Part shown: piece after piece, positions 33,213 to 42,982 of the stretch
Layout of the letters: the number at the start of each line of letters is the position of its first letter
How positions within the stretch are numbered: position 1 is the first letter of the stretch
Origin: Desulfarculaceae bacterium
GTDB taxonomy: Bacteria > Desulfobacterota > Desulfarculia > Desulfarculales > Desulfarculaceae
DNA length: 64,000 bases
Reading direction: 5' to 3'
Assembly: GCA_021737645.1 (NCBI GenBank)
Contig: JAIPDO010000002.1
Span: forward strand, 1 to 64,000
Made by a program: the position numbers and the translations under genes
The notes under the pieces: generated by a model
What the model saw: only the letters and a program-made list of their open reading frames with translations
Databases searched by the model: none
Told to the model about the DNA's origin: nothing

Positions 33213-35006
33213 ATGGGTATTCTAGGTTGGACCTATGTATTCGTAGGCATAACTTTCGCCCTTTACATCTATGTGGCCTGGCGGTCCCGCGTGTCCGACA
33301 CCAAGGGCTTCTACGTCGCCGGCATGGGCGTGCCACCGGTGGCCAACGGTATGGCCACCGCCGCGGACTGGATGAGCGCGGCAAGCTTCATCTCCATGGC
33401 CGGGCTCATCAGCTTCCTCGGCTATCCAGGGGCCTACTACCTGATGGGCTGGACCGGCGGCTACGTGCTGCTGGCCTTGCTGCTGGCCCCGTATCTTCGT
33501 AAGTTCGGAAAGTACACGGTGCCCGACTTCGTCGGCGACCGTTACTACTCCAACGCGGCCCGTCTGGTGGCCGCGGCGTGTACCATCTTCGTGTCCTACA
33601 CCTACGTCTGCGGCCAGATGCGCGGTGTGGGCGTGGTCTTCAGCCGCTTCTTGGAAGTGGACATCAACACCGGTGTCATCATCGGTATGTGTATCGTGTT
33701 CATCTACGCGGCCCTGGGCGGCATGAAGGGAATCACCTGGACCCAGGTGTGTCAGTACTGCGTGCTGATCCTCGCCTACCTGATTCCCGCCATCGCCATC
33801 TCCATGAAGGTCACCGGCGTCCCCATTCCCCAGATCGGTTTCGGCGCCACCATTGCCGCCGGACACCCCGATGCGGGCAAGTACCTGCTGGACACCCTGA
33901 ACATCATAGCGAAAGATTTAGGGTTCGTGCAGTACACGGCGACCTTTGCCACGGTGAACACCAACATGCTCAACGTGCTGTGCATCACCTTCGCCCTGAT
34001 GGTGGGCACCGCCGGTCTGCCTCACGTCATCATCCGTTTCTACACGGTGCCGGGCGTGCGTCAGGCCCGGGCCAGCGCCGGCTGGGCCCTTCTGTTCATC
34101 GCCATCCTCTACACCACCGCCCCCGCCGTGGCGGCCTTCGCTCGCTACAACATGGTGAACACCTTGAACGACAAGCCATACATTGAGCGGCCCCAATGGT
34201 ATACCAACTGGCAGAAGCCAGGCTTGGTGGCATGGGTGGACAAGAACGGGGACGGTATCATCCAATACCGTCCGGGAGCGGCTTTTGTGGGCCGTCCCAA
34301 CTTTAAAATGGCCGACGGCAAGCGGGTGCTGGGCAAGTACGGCCAGCCTCTGCTGAACAACAAGATCACCACAAACAAAAACGAGCTCTACGTGGACCGG
34401 GATATCATGGTGTTGGCCAGTCCGGAGATTGCGGGGTTGTCCGCCTGGGTGGTCGGCTTGGTTGCGGCCGGTGGTTTGGCAGCCGCCTTGTCCACTGCGG
34501 CCGGTCTGCTGTTGGCGGTGTCATCCTCCATCAGCCACGACTTCTACTATCGAGTCATTAACCCGCAGGCCACGGAGAAGCAGCGCGTGCTGGTGGCCCG
34601 TATCTTCATCGGTCTGGCCATCGTGTTGGCCGGTTACTTCGGCATCTATCCTCCAGCGTTCGTGGCTCAGGTGGTGGCCTTCGCCTTCGGCTTGGCTGCC
34701 TCGAGCATCTTCCCGGTCATCTTGCTGGGCATCTTCAGCAAGAAAACCACGCGTGAAGGTGCCATCTGCGGCATGGTCGCGGGCATTTTGTTCACCGGCA
34801 TCTACATCATCCAGACCAAGTTCATGGGTGTCGGCAACTGGTTCCTGGGCATCACCCCCGAGGGCATCGGCACCATCGGTATGATCATCAACTTGGTGGT
34901 CACCATGGTGGTCAGTTCCTTCACCAAGGCTCCGCCCCAGGAGATCCAAGACCTGGTGGAGAGCGTGCGCATCCCCAGGGGCTCCGGCGAGGCCACGGAC
35001 CACTAG
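33213..35006 (+). CDS. Sodium/solute symporter, probable acetate permease
   Basis: 597-aa SSS-family transporter with about 13 helices, beginning WTYVFVGITFALYIYVAWRSR and containing the family signature regions GMATAADWMSAASFISMAG and GLAAALSTAAGLLLAVSSSISHD. A soluble insertion of about 70 residues (about 320-390) is typical of the VC_2705-type subfamily that pairs with DUF4212. ActP-like acetate or short-chain carboxylate uptake is inferred from family and from the neighbouring acs and crbSR. A strong terminator follows. Confidence 0.92.
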   Translation: MGILGWTYVFVGITFALYIYVAWRSRVSDTKGFYVAGMGVPPVANGMATAADWMSAASFISMAGLISFLGYPGAYYLMGWTGGYVLLALLLAPYLRKFGKYTVPDFVGDRYYSNAARLVAAACTIFVSYTYVCGQMRGVGVVFSRFLEVDINTGVIIGMCIVFIYAALGGMKGITWTQVCQYCVLILAYLIPAIAISMKVTGVPIPQIGFGATIAAGHPDAGKYLLDTLNIIAKDLGFVQYTATFATVNTNMLNVLCITFALMVGTAGLPHVIIRFYTVPGVRQARASAGWALLFIAILYTTAPAVAAFARYNMVNTLNDKPYIERPQWYTNWQKPGLVAWVDKNGDGIIQYRPGAAFVGRPNFKMADGKRVLGKYGQPLLNNKITTNKNELYVDRDIMVLASPEIAGLSAWVVGLVAAGGLAAALSTAAGLLLAVSSSISHDFYYRVINPQATEKQRVLVARIFIGLAIVLAGYFGIYPPAFVAQVVAFAFGLAASSIFPVILLGIFSKKTTREGAICGMVAGILFTGIYIIQTKFMGVGNWFLGITPEGIGTIGMIINLVVTMVVSSFTKAPPQEIQDLVESVRIPRGSGEATDH

Positions 35007-35043
35007 AAAGAAACGAGACCCGCAAGACGTGAAAACCTCATCC

Positions 35044-35083
35044 AGGGCGCACCGGATCTTTCCGGTGCGCCCTGCTTTTCTCT
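35044..35083 (+). terminator. Strong intrinsic terminator after the symporter gene
   Basis: A perfect 13-bp stem AGGGCGCACCGGA / TCCGGTGCGCCCT (35044-35056, 35061-35073) with a TCTT loop is followed by GCTTTTCTCTT. Confidence 0.92.
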
Positions 35084-35119
35084 TGCCCACCGGCCTGCGG
35101 TACATCTAAAGTGAGGACC

Positions 35120-35950
35120 ATGCAAAAAAGAACCTTGACGCCGGAAGAGATCACCTCCAAGTCCCTGGTCAAGGGCGGCCTGGCCGCCGCCGCGCCGGGT
35201 CTGGCGATGCTGGTCATCGCCTTCGCCGCGGACCCCACCTTCCTGCTCCAAAACGCCAAGCTGGGCTTTTTCGGCCTGCTGGCCGTGGCGGTGGAGTTGT
35301 TCGCCCTGGGATACCTGTTGCGCAAGGCCCGCTGGTGGGCGGGCATTCCCACCCTGGTGGCTTGCCTGGCGGCCATCGTATTTTTCATAACCAAGTTTTT
35401 GCGGCCGCTGTTGGCCTATTGGCGATACAACCCCATAAATAGCCTGGGCGACGCCCTGGAGCCCCTCATGCTCCTGTCGCCCCAACTGGTGCTGGTCCTG
35501 ATTTCCCTCACCCTGGGCTTGGTGGTTTTAAGGACCATGCGCATTGCGCGCCACAACCCGCCCTTGCCGGTAACCCGCCTGGCTTGGGGAGTCATGGCCC
35601 TGTGGCTGGTGATATTGGCCGGGGACGCCTGGTATCAGAACCAGGGCTGGCAAAGCATGGGCGGGCCCAAGGATTTGGTGCTGCGCCTGTGCCTGGGCAG
35701 CGAGTCCGACCAGCGGACCGCCCAAAACAGGCTGCGCGAGTTGGGAGTGGAGGCCGCCCCCACTCTGGTGCAGGGGCTCAGCCTGGGGGGGCGGGCGGTG
35801 GCCCCCGTCATCGACTGCACCCGCGAAAAAAGCGGCCTGCTACTCCAGGAGATGGGCCGCCAGGCCCTGCCCGCCTTGCGAGACGCCGCTGCCAAGGGTG
35901 ATGAAAAGGCGGCGGCTCTTCTGGAGCGAATGCAAAAGCCGGGGAGTTAG
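35120..35950 (+). CDS. Unknown membrane protein with C-terminal helical-repeat region
   Basis: 276 aa; family not recognised. About four to five hydrophobic helices occur between residues 18 and 165, followed by a soluble tail of ~95 residues (SESDQRTAQNRLRELG...LLQEMGRQALPALRDAAAKGDEKAAALLERM) with the look of short HEAT-like repeats. ATG 35120 follows GAGG closely; a GTG at 35111 is possible. Its 3' end overlaps the convergent DUF294 gene by 4 bp. It has its own unit after a strong terminator, so a promoter must lie in 35084-35119 or readthrough occurs. Confidence 0.65.
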   Translation: MQKRTLTPEEITSKSLVKGGLAAAAPGLAMLVIAFAADPTFLLQNAKLGFFGLLAVAVELFALGYLLRKARWWAGIPTLVACLAAIVFFITKFLRPLLAYWRYNPINSLGDALEPLMLLSPQLVLVLISLTLGLVVLRTMRIARHNPPLPVTRLAWGVMALWLVILAGDAWYQNQGWQSMGGPKDLVLRLCLGSESDQRTAQNRLRELGVEAAPTLVQGLSLGGRAVAPVIDCTREKSGLLLQEMGRQALPALRDAAAKGDEKAAALLERMQKPGS

Positions 35951-37875
35951 CCCAAATTAAGCCGGAATTGCTCCTTGAGGGCCGCCTTTAGTTCGTTGGT
36001 CACCGCGAAGGCATCTTTCAGGGTGTGGCGCTCCAGATCGGAGAGTTCGCTGGGGTCCAGGAAGTTGTTGGGGGGTAGCCCTTCTTCGTCCAGGCGCTGC
36101 TGATGCATTAGCCTGAGCTGCATCTGGAACTCGTAGGCCTGTATGGCCTCGGTGGTCAATTCCGGGGAAATGTGGCCGCCCTCGCCCAATAGCTGCAAGC
36201 GCTCCAGGGTGTTGGTTTCCTTTATGCCGTGGGCCAGGGACAGCACTCTGGCGAAGTCCACGAAGGGCACCAGGCCCTTGGTCTTGAGATCGATCTTGTT
36301 CTTGTGCTCCCCCTTTTTCTCCAATACGAAGTTGCGGAACATGGTCAACGGCGTGGGGGTGGTAAGGGCGTCCTTGGCCAACAGGCGCAGAAACACCTCT
36401 TGGCCACGCACCTCTTTGGTCAGGTGGTCGCGCAGGCGCTCGCCCAAGGAAAGCTCGCCGTGGCCAGGGCGGAAGTCGAAAAAAATGGTGGCGTAGAGCA
36501 CTTCCTTGGGCTCGGGCTTGTAGATCCAGCGGTCGAACAGGCCGCGCCACTTGGCGTATGGTTGGCGCCACTGGGGGTTGGAGGCCATCATGTTGCCGGG
36601 GCAGCGGGGGAAGCCGCAGGACACCAAATGCTCGATGGCCTGGGCGGTGAAGGCGGTGAAGTATTCGTCGGCCCGCTTGGCCTCATCCGGGTCCTTGGAG
36701 TCGGCGTAGACCAGGCCGTTGTCCTGATCGGTGCGGAAGGTCTGTTCCTTGCGCCCCTCGCTGCCCATCAACAGCCAGCAATAGGGCACCGGCGGCGGGC
36801 CATGCTCCTGTTGCAGCAGGTTGAGCACCCGCTCAAGAAGGTAGTCGTTGAGCAGGGTGATCATGCGGGTGATGTTGCCCGGCCGGGCGCCTTCGTAGAT
36901 CAGCGAGCGCACCACCAGGGGCACTCGCCGCGACAGGTCGTATATCTCGTCGAACTGGTCGGCGTTTAATATTTCGCGCAGCAAATAAAAGGGGCTGGAC
37001 CCCTGGGCCACCATGAGGTCGTGGCCGCTGACCATGCCCTCTATCTTGCCGCGGCGCTCGATGGCCAGATGGTGCACCTTCAAACGCAGCATCTCAAGCA
37101 GGGCGTCGAAGCAGATGGTGTGGAAACCGATGGTGTGCACCGGAGCGCTCATGACCCCGCTCACCGGCCCACGGTGGTCCAGGTCTTCGGTGACCACCCG
37201 CCTCAGGTCGCGGTCGGTGATCACTCCCACCACCTTGCCCGCCTCATCGGTGACCAGCACGGCCCCCACCCTCCCGCTGGTCAGTTGGTCGGCGGCGGCC
37301 TGAATGGGCTGGTCGGCCCCGATCATTTCCGGGCGGCGGCGCACCAAGTCGCCCACCTGGGCGCTGAACAGATACAAGGCCCCCTCGCTGGATGAGGTCG
37401 CCTTGGGTCGGCGCAGCTCGGTGAGGGCCTTGCCCACGTAGTGTTCGGAAAGGTATTTCAGATAAAACTGAGCGAAGCGGGCGCTTCTTTCGGTGAGGTG
37501 CAAGAATCCCTCACGGGGGATGAGCAGGCACAGGGTGTCTTCCATGGCCTCGGCGTTGAGGTTGGAAAGGCTTTCCCTAAAGATGCCCAACGCCCCGATG
37601 GTCTCACCGGGGCCCCGTGTGTCCTGAAGGTTTTCCGAGCCGTCCTGGCCGGGCAGGAACAGGCGCACCTTGCCCTCGTAGATCACCAACAGGTGAGTGA
37701 CCTGGCTTTGCCCGGCTTGCAAAATAAGCTCACCCGCGGCAAAACGCTGGGTGGATACGTTGCCCAACACGGATTCCAGGCCCGCCCGCCCCAACTCCTG
37801 GAAAGGCGGGGTGTCCAGCAAAAACGCCAGTAAGGTTTCCTGGTTCGGGCTACTGACCGAATCGCTTTGAGGCAT
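35947..37875 (-). CDS. CNB-CBS-DUF294 nucleotidyltransferase-like signalling protein (intact motif)
   Basis: 642-aa cytoplasmic protein: a cyclic-nucleotide-binding-like domain (about 10-135), a CBS pair (about 175-300), then the DUF294 nucleotidyltransferase fold with GSEGRKEQTFRTDQDN, where the D-x-D metal pair is intact, and the DUF294_C helical domain. Related proteins occur beside acetate symporter, acs and DnaQ-like genes in Pseudomonas and Vibrio. They resemble GlnD/GlnE-type modifiers, so nucleotidylation of a partner is a possibility, not a known activity. ATG 37875 is used, with GGAGG four bases upstream; a GTG at 37896 is an alternative. Confidence 0.88.
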   Translation of the reverse strand: MPQSDSVSSPNQETLLAFLLDTPPFQELGRAGLESVLGNVSTQRFAAGELILQAGQSQVTHLLVIYEGKVRLFLPGQDGSENLQDTRGPGETIGALGIFRESLSNLNAEAMEDTLCLLIPREGFLHLTERSARFAQFYLKYLSEHYVGKALTELRRPKATSSSEGALYLFSAQVGDLVRRRPEMIGADQPIQAAADQLTSGRVGAVLVTDEAGKVVGVITDRDLRRVVTEDLDHRGPVSGVMSAPVHTIGFHTICFDALLEMLRLKVHHLAIERRGKIEGMVSGHDLMVAQGSSPFYLLREILNADQFDEIYDLSRRVPLVVRSLIYEGARPGNITRMITLLNDYLLERVLNLLQQEHGPPPVPYCWLLMGSEGRKEQTFRTDQDNGLVYADSKDPDEAKRADEYFTAFTAQAIEHLVSCGFPRCPGNMMASNPQWRQPYAKWRGLFDRWIYKPEPKEVLYATIFFDFRPGHGELSLGERLRDHLTKEVRGQEVFLRLLAKDALTTPTPLTMFRNFVLEKKGEHKNKIDLKTKGLVPFVDFARVLSLAHGIKETNTLERLQLLGEGGHISPELTTEAIQAYEFQMQLRLMHQQRLDEEGLPPNNFLDPSELSDLERHTLKDAFAVTNELKAALKEQFRLNLG

Positions 37876-37964
37876 ACCTCCTCCCAGGGCAGTCACGCTT
37901 TACCACTACCGATGTGCTCATCCGGCCCCATCTGGTGGGACAAGCCGGACTCACGCAAGACCTA

Positions 37965-37998
37965 AGCCACCGCCCCCGGCGCTCCGGAGGCGGTGGCT
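37965..37998 (-). terminator. Hairpin terminator after acs
   Basis: AGCCACCGCC (37965-37974) pairs perfectly with GGCGGTGGCT (37989-37998), with a further CCGG..CCGG inner stem. It lies 9 bp after the acs stop. The downstream T content on the minus strand is weak, so efficiency is uncertain. Confidence 0.6.
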
Positions 37999-38006
37999 GT
38001 TGGGTT

Positions 38007-39995
38007 TTACTTGCCCTTCATCTCCACCAAGGTGCCCACCACGCTGGGGTCGGCCAGGGTGCTGGTGTCGCCGAAGTCGCTTTCGCCGGCGGCCATCTTA
38101 CGCAAGATGCGCCGCATGATCTTGCCCGAACGGGTCTTGGGCAGGGCCGGGGCCCAGTGGATCACGTCCGGCGATGCGATGGGGCCGATCTCCTTGCGCA
38201 CGTGCATGACCAGATCCTTCTTGAGCTGCTCGCTGTACTCCTCGCCCACCTTGAGGGTCACGTAGGCGTAGATGCCCTGACCCTTGATCTCGTGGGGGAA
38301 GCCAACCACCGCCGCCTCGGCCACGGTGGGATGGCTCACCAGAGCGCTCTCCACCTCGGCGGTGCCCATGCGGTGGCCGCTGACGTTGATCACGTCGTCC
38401 ACCCGGCCGGTGATCCAGTAGTAGCCGTCCTCATCGCGCTTGGCGCCGTCACCGGTGAAGTAGAAGCCGTCAAAGTCGCTGAAGTACACCGTCTCGAAGC
38501 GCTCATGGGAGCCGTAGGTGGTGCGCAGCTGGCCTGGCCAGGGGGCCTTGATGGCCAAGCGGCCGCTGACTCCGTTGCCTTCCACCTCGTTGCCCTCGTC
38601 GTCCAGCAGGCAGGGCTGCACCCCAAAGAAAGGCAGGGTGGCCGAGCCGGGCTTGGTGGGAATGGCTCCGGGCAGAGGGGTTATCAGGATGCCGCCGGTT
38701 TCGGTCTGCCACCAGGTGTCCACAATGGGGCTGTGGCTATCACCAACCTCCTCGTTGTACCAGCGCCACGCCTCGGGGTTGATGGGCTCGCCCACCGTGC
38801 CCAGAAGCTGAAGGGTCTTGCGGCTGTACTTGGTCACGAACTCGTCGCCCATGCGCATAACCGCACGGATGGCGGTGGGGGCGGTGTAGAAGATATTGAC
38901 CTTCCACTTGTCCACCACGTCCCAGAAGCGTCCCGAGTCGGGATAGGTGGGCACGCCTTCGAACATGAGGCTCTGGGCTCCGTTGAGCAACGGGCCGTAG
39001 AGGATATAGCTGTGGCCGGTCACCCAGCCGATGTCCGCGGTGCACCAGTACACGTCGCCGTCGTGATAGTCAAAGACGTATTTGTGGGTGAGGGACACGT
39101 AGACCATGTAGCCGCCGGTGGTGTGCAGCACCCCTTTGGGCTTGCCGGTGGAGCCGCTGGTGTAGAGAATGAACAGCGGGTCCTCGGAGTCCATCCACTC
39201 CACCTCGCAGGTGCTCTCCGCGTCGGCCATGAGGTCGTGCCAGTATTGGTCGCGGCCCTCTTTCATGGGGCACTCGATGCCCTTGCCCGGCCCCACGCGC
39301 TCCACCACCACCAGGTTGGGCACCGTGACCCCTTCCTTGGCGGCGTTGGCCACTGCATCGTCGGCTATCTGTTTTAGGGTGACCGCCTTGCCGCCGCGAT
39401 AGGTGCCGTCGCTGGTGATGACCAGGTTGCACTCGGAGTCCACGATGCGGTCCTTCAGGGATTCGGCCGAGAAGCCGCCGAACACCACGCTGTGGATGGC
39501 CCCGATGCGGGCGCAGGCCAGCATGGCGATGGACAGCTCGGGGATCATGGGCAGGTAGATGGTGACCCGATCGCCCTTTTTGACCCCAAAGCCCTTAAGC
39601 ACGTTGGCGAATTTGCACACGTGCTCATACAACTGACGATAAGTGATTATCCGGTCCTCACCGGGTTCGTTGCCCTCCCAAAGCAGAGCCGGCTGGTCGC
39701 CCCTGGTCTCCAAGTGGCGGTCCAGGCAGTTGTAGGTCATGTTGGTCTTGGCGCCCATGAACCACTTGATACTGACCGGCCCCTTACTGCGGTGGAAGTT
39801 GTACTCCAGGACCTTGTCCCACTTCTTCTCCCAGTAGAACTCCTGGGCCACCTCGCCCCAGAAGCCCTCGGGGTCATCAGTGGAGCGCTTATACATCTCC
39901 TGGTACTGCTCAAAGCTGTTGACGTGGGCTTTGTCCACAAAGGACTGAGGAGGATAATACAGCCCGTTTTTTTCCAAAACCTTATCGTCAGCCAT
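38007..39995 (-). CDS. acs: Acetyl-CoA synthetase
   Basis: 662-aa AMP-forming enzyme converting acetate, ATP and CoA to acetyl-CoA. All motifs missing from the paralogue at 8481 are present here: the P-loop [41 protein letters not shown], and [11 protein letters not shown] with the catalytic Lys that is the usual site of regulatory acetylation. ATG 39995 has AAAGGA 6 nt upstream; an adjacent GTG at 39998 is less likely. It is flanked by DUF294 and DnaQ-like genes and probably controlled by CrbR. Confidence 0.97.
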   Translation of the reverse strand: MADDKVLEKNGLYYPPQSFVDKAHVNSFEQYQEMYKRSTDDPEGFWGEVAQEFYWEKKWDKVLEYNFHRSKGPVSIKWFMGAKTNMTYNCLDRHLETRGDQPALLWEGNEPGEDRIITYRQLYEHVCKFANVLKGFGVKKGDRVTIYLPMIPELSIAMLACARIGAIHSVVFGGFSAESLKDRIVDSECNLVITSDGTYRGGKAVTLKQIADDAVANAAKEGVTVPNLVVVERVGPGKGIECPMKEGRDQYWHDLMADAESTCEVEWMDSEDPLFILYTSGSTGKPKGVLHTTGGYMVYVSLTHKYVFDYHDGDVYWCTADIGWVTGHSYILYGPLLNGAQSLMFEGVPTYPDSGRFWDVVDKWKVNIFYTAPTAIRAVMRMGDEFVTKYSRKTLQLLGTVGEPINPEAWRWYNEEVGDSHSPIVDTWWQTETGGILITPLPGAIPTKPGSATLPFFGVQPCLLDDEGNEVEGNGVSGRLAIKAPWPGQLRTTYGSHERFETVYFSDFDGFYFTGDGAKRDEDGYYWITGRVDDVINVSGHRMGTAEVESALVSHPTVAEAAVVGFPHEIKGQGIYAYVTLKVGEEYSEQLKKDLVMHVRKEIGPIASPDVIHWAPALPKTRSGKIMRRILRKMAAGESDFGDTSTLADPSVVGTLVEMKGK

Positions 39996-40109
39996 CACGC
40001 GTCCTTTCTCCCGTATCGCTTAACGGGTACCCAACTGGCCCAAACTGCATCGACCGCCTTCAAGCGAGCCGTTATCAGCTTGGAACAGGATAGCAAATTT
40101 CCACAAACT

Positions 40110-40829
40110 TTATTGCACCCCGGCCACCCTCACCAAATCACCCAAGGTTTTCCACCCCGCCCGCTCCATCTCCGGCAGCAGGCGCTGCAAGATCAAAGCC
40201 GTGGCCAGGGCGTCGCCCAGGGCGGTGTGCCGCTCGGGCACCTCCATCCCATAACGGGCGGCCAAGGCGTCCAAGCTGCAACGCTTGGCTCCTTTTTTCT
40301 GGCCATAGGGGTCGGGCTCGATCAGGGCGGCCCGGCACATCAAAACCGTGTCCACCACCAGATTTTGCAGGCGCATGCCGTACTGGGCCCGCATTACCCG
40401 GTTCAAAAAAAACATGTCGAAACGGGCGAAGTGGGCCACCACTATGTCCCGTCCCAAATAGGTCAGGAAATCGCGAAACACCTCCCAGGCCGGGCGGGCG
40501 TCGCGAATATTGTCCGGGGTGATGCCGTGCACCTTTATGGACTCCACCGGTATGCCTCTCCCAGGGTTGGCGAACTCGTTGAACACCTCGCCCAGGCGAA
40601 TGTGCCCATCCACCACCCGGAAAGCCCCCACGCTCACCACCCGGTCCTTGGTGTGGTCCAGGCCCGTGGTCTCCAGATCCACCACCACGTAGCGTTGGGC
40701 CGAAGCCAGGGCCCGGCCGCTGACGCCGTCGAGCACCGAAAGGTTGGCCCGCGCCTCATCGGGCAGGCGGCGGTGGGCCAGGCGCAAACGGGTCGCCCGG
40801 TTGAGTAGCTTGGCCTGCCACAATGTCAA
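40110..40829 (-). CDS. DnaQ-like 3'-5' exonuclease (DEDDh)
   Basis: 239-aa exonuclease-domain protein. The catalytic set is complete: DLETTG, VVAHFARFD, and HTALGDALATA. An N-terminal extension of ~45 residues (rich in Arg/Leu) precedes the nuclease domain. A DnaQ-like nuclease next to the DUF294/CBS and acetate-symporter genes is a recurrent arrangement (for example in Pseudomonas), although its role in acetate metabolism is unknown. The start is a TTG at 40829 behind GAGAGGAAGG. It follows the second DUF294 gene by 26 bp. Confidence 0.88.
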   Translation of the reverse strand: MTLWQAKLLNRATRLRLAHRRLPDEARANLSVLDGVSGRALASAQRYVVVDLETTGLDHTKDRVVSVGAFRVVDGHIRLGEVFNEFANPGRGIPVESIKVHGITPDNIRDARPAWEVFRDFLTYLGRDIVVAHFARFDMFFLNRVMRAQYGMRLQNLVVDTVLMCRAALIEPDPYGQKKGAKRCSLDALAARYGMEVPERHTALGDALATALILQRLLPEMERAGWKTLGDLVRVAGVQ

Positions 40830-40855
40830 CGCCTTCCTCTCTGTCCGGCCCTGAA

Positions 40856-42781
40856 TTACTGGGCGTAGCGTTGGGCGGTGAATTCCTGCAGTTTGCTCAC
40901 CACCTGGAAACTTTCCTTGAGCATCTTGCGCTGCACCCGGTTGAGATCCGCCGGGTCCAAATAGGCCCCCTCGTCTTTGCCGTTGTGGCCCTCCTCCAAA
41001 CGGCGGGCGATCCTGAGAAGGGTCACAAAGCTGAAAGCCTCATAAAGATCATCGGAAATGCGGTCCTTTAAGAGGCCCAGGCGGGTCACCGCCCCCAGGC
41101 GCTCCAGGGTGTTGGTCTGGCGCAGCCTCTGGTCCAGGGCCATTATCCTCGCTGCCCCCACCACCGGCTGCAGGGCCACTTCCTCCAGATTCAGCCGGTC
41201 AAGGTAGGCGCCGTCGTGGTCCACCGCGAACTGGCGCAAAAAGCCCACCGGCGGGCGCGTCTGGGGACCTGCCAGGCGCAGGCGGCCCAGAAAATCGCGA
41301 TTGGCTTCGATGGCATTGAAAATCTTATTCCAAAGCATCTCCACGAAGCCGGTCTCCGCGTACACCGCTCTGAGATCGAAGTATTTTGCCGCCATGGCCA
41401 GAGCCGGAGGATGGGCTCCCCCAATCCAGGCCATGAACGACTCCTCCCAGGCGGCCTCGCTACGGCAGCACAGGAGCGCATCGTTCATCACCGCTTCGGA
41501 GGTGCCCTTGAACCCGCAGGAGGAGAGCCCCTCGATCATGCGCCCAGCGAACTCGCTGAACCACACGTGCACCGCTTCCTCCCGGTCAGGGGGCACGTTG
41601 GCGTAAACCACCGCGTAGTCCTGACCCTGGTGAAGGGCCTGTTCCCGGCGTCCGGCCGAGCCCAGGGCCAGCCAGGAGAACTGCACCGGGGCCGGGCCCA
41701 GCCCCTTGTGCTCCATGGCGTTCTGGGTGAGCCGGATCAGGCGCACGGTAAGGCGGTCGTTGAACTCGCTGAGCACGTCCAGCATGTACTCGGCGCTGCC
41801 CCCCAGGCGAAGCAGCGTTTCCATCACCCGGTTCATGCGCCGGGGCAGTTCGGCCAGATCCTCCAGGCTGCTCACCTTGGCCACTTCCTTCATCACACCC
41901 ACCGGCGAGGAGCCGGTGACCATGGTCAGGTCGTGGTCGCTGATCACCCCCACCAGACGCTGGTCCTCGGTCACCGCCAAGTGGTGCACTCCGTGGCGGG
42001 CCATCTCGATCATGGCCTCGAAAGCAAACGCCTGGGGCGAGATGGACTTCATCGAGCGGCTCATCACCTCGGCCACCGGCACGTCCGGAGCCACCCCGGC
42101 GGCCAGCACCCGCACCCTGAGATCGGTGTCGGTGAGGATGCCCATGGGCCGTCCCCCGGCCTCGCAGACCATGATTGAGCCCACCTTGCGCTGAGTCATG
42201 AGTATGGCCGCCGCCTTCACCGGAGTGACGGGCAGGCATGTGAGCAAGGTCTTGCTCATCAACTCGTGCACCCGGCTGCCGGTGAGCACCGCGTCCAGGC
42301 CCAGGGTCTCGGTGCCGGTCATCTGGGTGGTGTGGTGGTCGGCCGCATGGCGCACCGCGTCTATGTTGCGGGCCAGGGAAAAGCTGAAGTGGCGCTTGAA
42401 AACCGGGTTGTCCCTGACCAGGTCCCTAAAGGGCTCGTCGGGCAGCATGAAGGCCAACAGGTCTTCCTGGGCCGTCACCGTGAACAGGGCCAACTCACCC
42501 TGCAAGAGGCTCAGCGCGCCGAAAGTGTCGCCCTCCCCCCGTACATCGACAAGCAGTTCTTCCCCGCTTTGCCGGGGCAGGGTCACCCTCACCGAACCGT
42601 TCATGATGACGTAAAGATTCTTGGAGGGATCTTCGCCCGCCTGGATGATCACCTCGCCATGGGGGAAGTAGGCCAGGTCCATCAGACCCACCACGCGTTG
42701 CAGTTCAGTCTCCTTCATGGTGTCGAAGGGGACCACCGACTGCAAAAAATCCTTTATGCGGGGCAGAGGGAAATCGCTCAT
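40856..42781 (-). CDS. CNB-CBS-DUF294 protein with impaired nucleotidyltransferase motif
   Basis: 641-aa paralogue of the protein at 35947, with the same order: CNB-like (about 10-130), CBS pair (about 165-300), DUF294, DUF294_C. The nucleotidyltransferase motif reads GSAGRREQALHQGQDYAVVY, so the first Asp of the D-x-D metal pair (TDQD in the paralogue) is Gly. It may therefore bind but not transfer nucleotide. The ATG at 42781 with GAGGTGG upstream is preferred over the open-frame limit at 42847. It lies directly upstream of the DnaQ-like gene, so the pair is probably one operon. Confidence 0.87.
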   Translation of the reverse strand: MSDFPLPRIKDFLQSVVPFDTMKETELQRVVGLMDLAYFPHGEVIIQAGEDPSKNLYVIMNGSVRVTLPRQSGEELLVDVRGEGDTFGALSLLQGELALFTVTAQEDLLAFMLPDEPFRDLVRDNPVFKRHFSFSLARNIDAVRHAADHHTTQMTGTETLGLDAVLTGSRVHELMSKTLLTCLPVTPVKAAAILMTQRKVGSIMVCEAGGRPMGILTDTDLRVRVLAAGVAPDVPVAEVMSRSMKSISPQAFAFEAMIEMARHGVHHLAVTEDQRLVGVISDHDLTMVTGSSPVGVMKEVAKVSSLEDLAELPRRMNRVMETLLRLGGSAEYMLDVLSEFNDRLTVRLIRLTQNAMEHKGLGPAPVQFSWLALGSAGRREQALHQGQDYAVVYANVPPDREEAVHVWFSEFAGRMIEGLSSCGFKGTSEAVMNDALLCCRSEAAWEESFMAWIGGAHPPALAMAAKYFDLRAVYAETGFVEMLWNKIFNAIEANRDFLGRLRLAGPQTRPPVGFLRQFAVDHDGAYLDRLNLEEVALQPVVGAARIMALDQRLRQTNTLERLGAVTRLGLLKDRISDDLYEAFSFVTLLRIARRLEEGHNGKDEGAYLDPADLNRVQRKMLKESFQVVSKLQEFTAQRYAQ

Positions 42782-42982
42782 GCCACCTCGCCGCAAGCAG
42801 GATAAGCGGACGGACCCGTGATTAGGCCAGTCCTTGCGCGGCCTCATCAGCCCTCCACGGGCCCTTTGTCCTTAATTTCTCAATATATCCTATGAAAAAG
42901 CTTGCCCTGCCCGCCATGGGGGGAAACCCGTATTTTACCGGGGGGAGCCCCTACCCAGGAGGCAACGCCGGGCGGCTACTTG

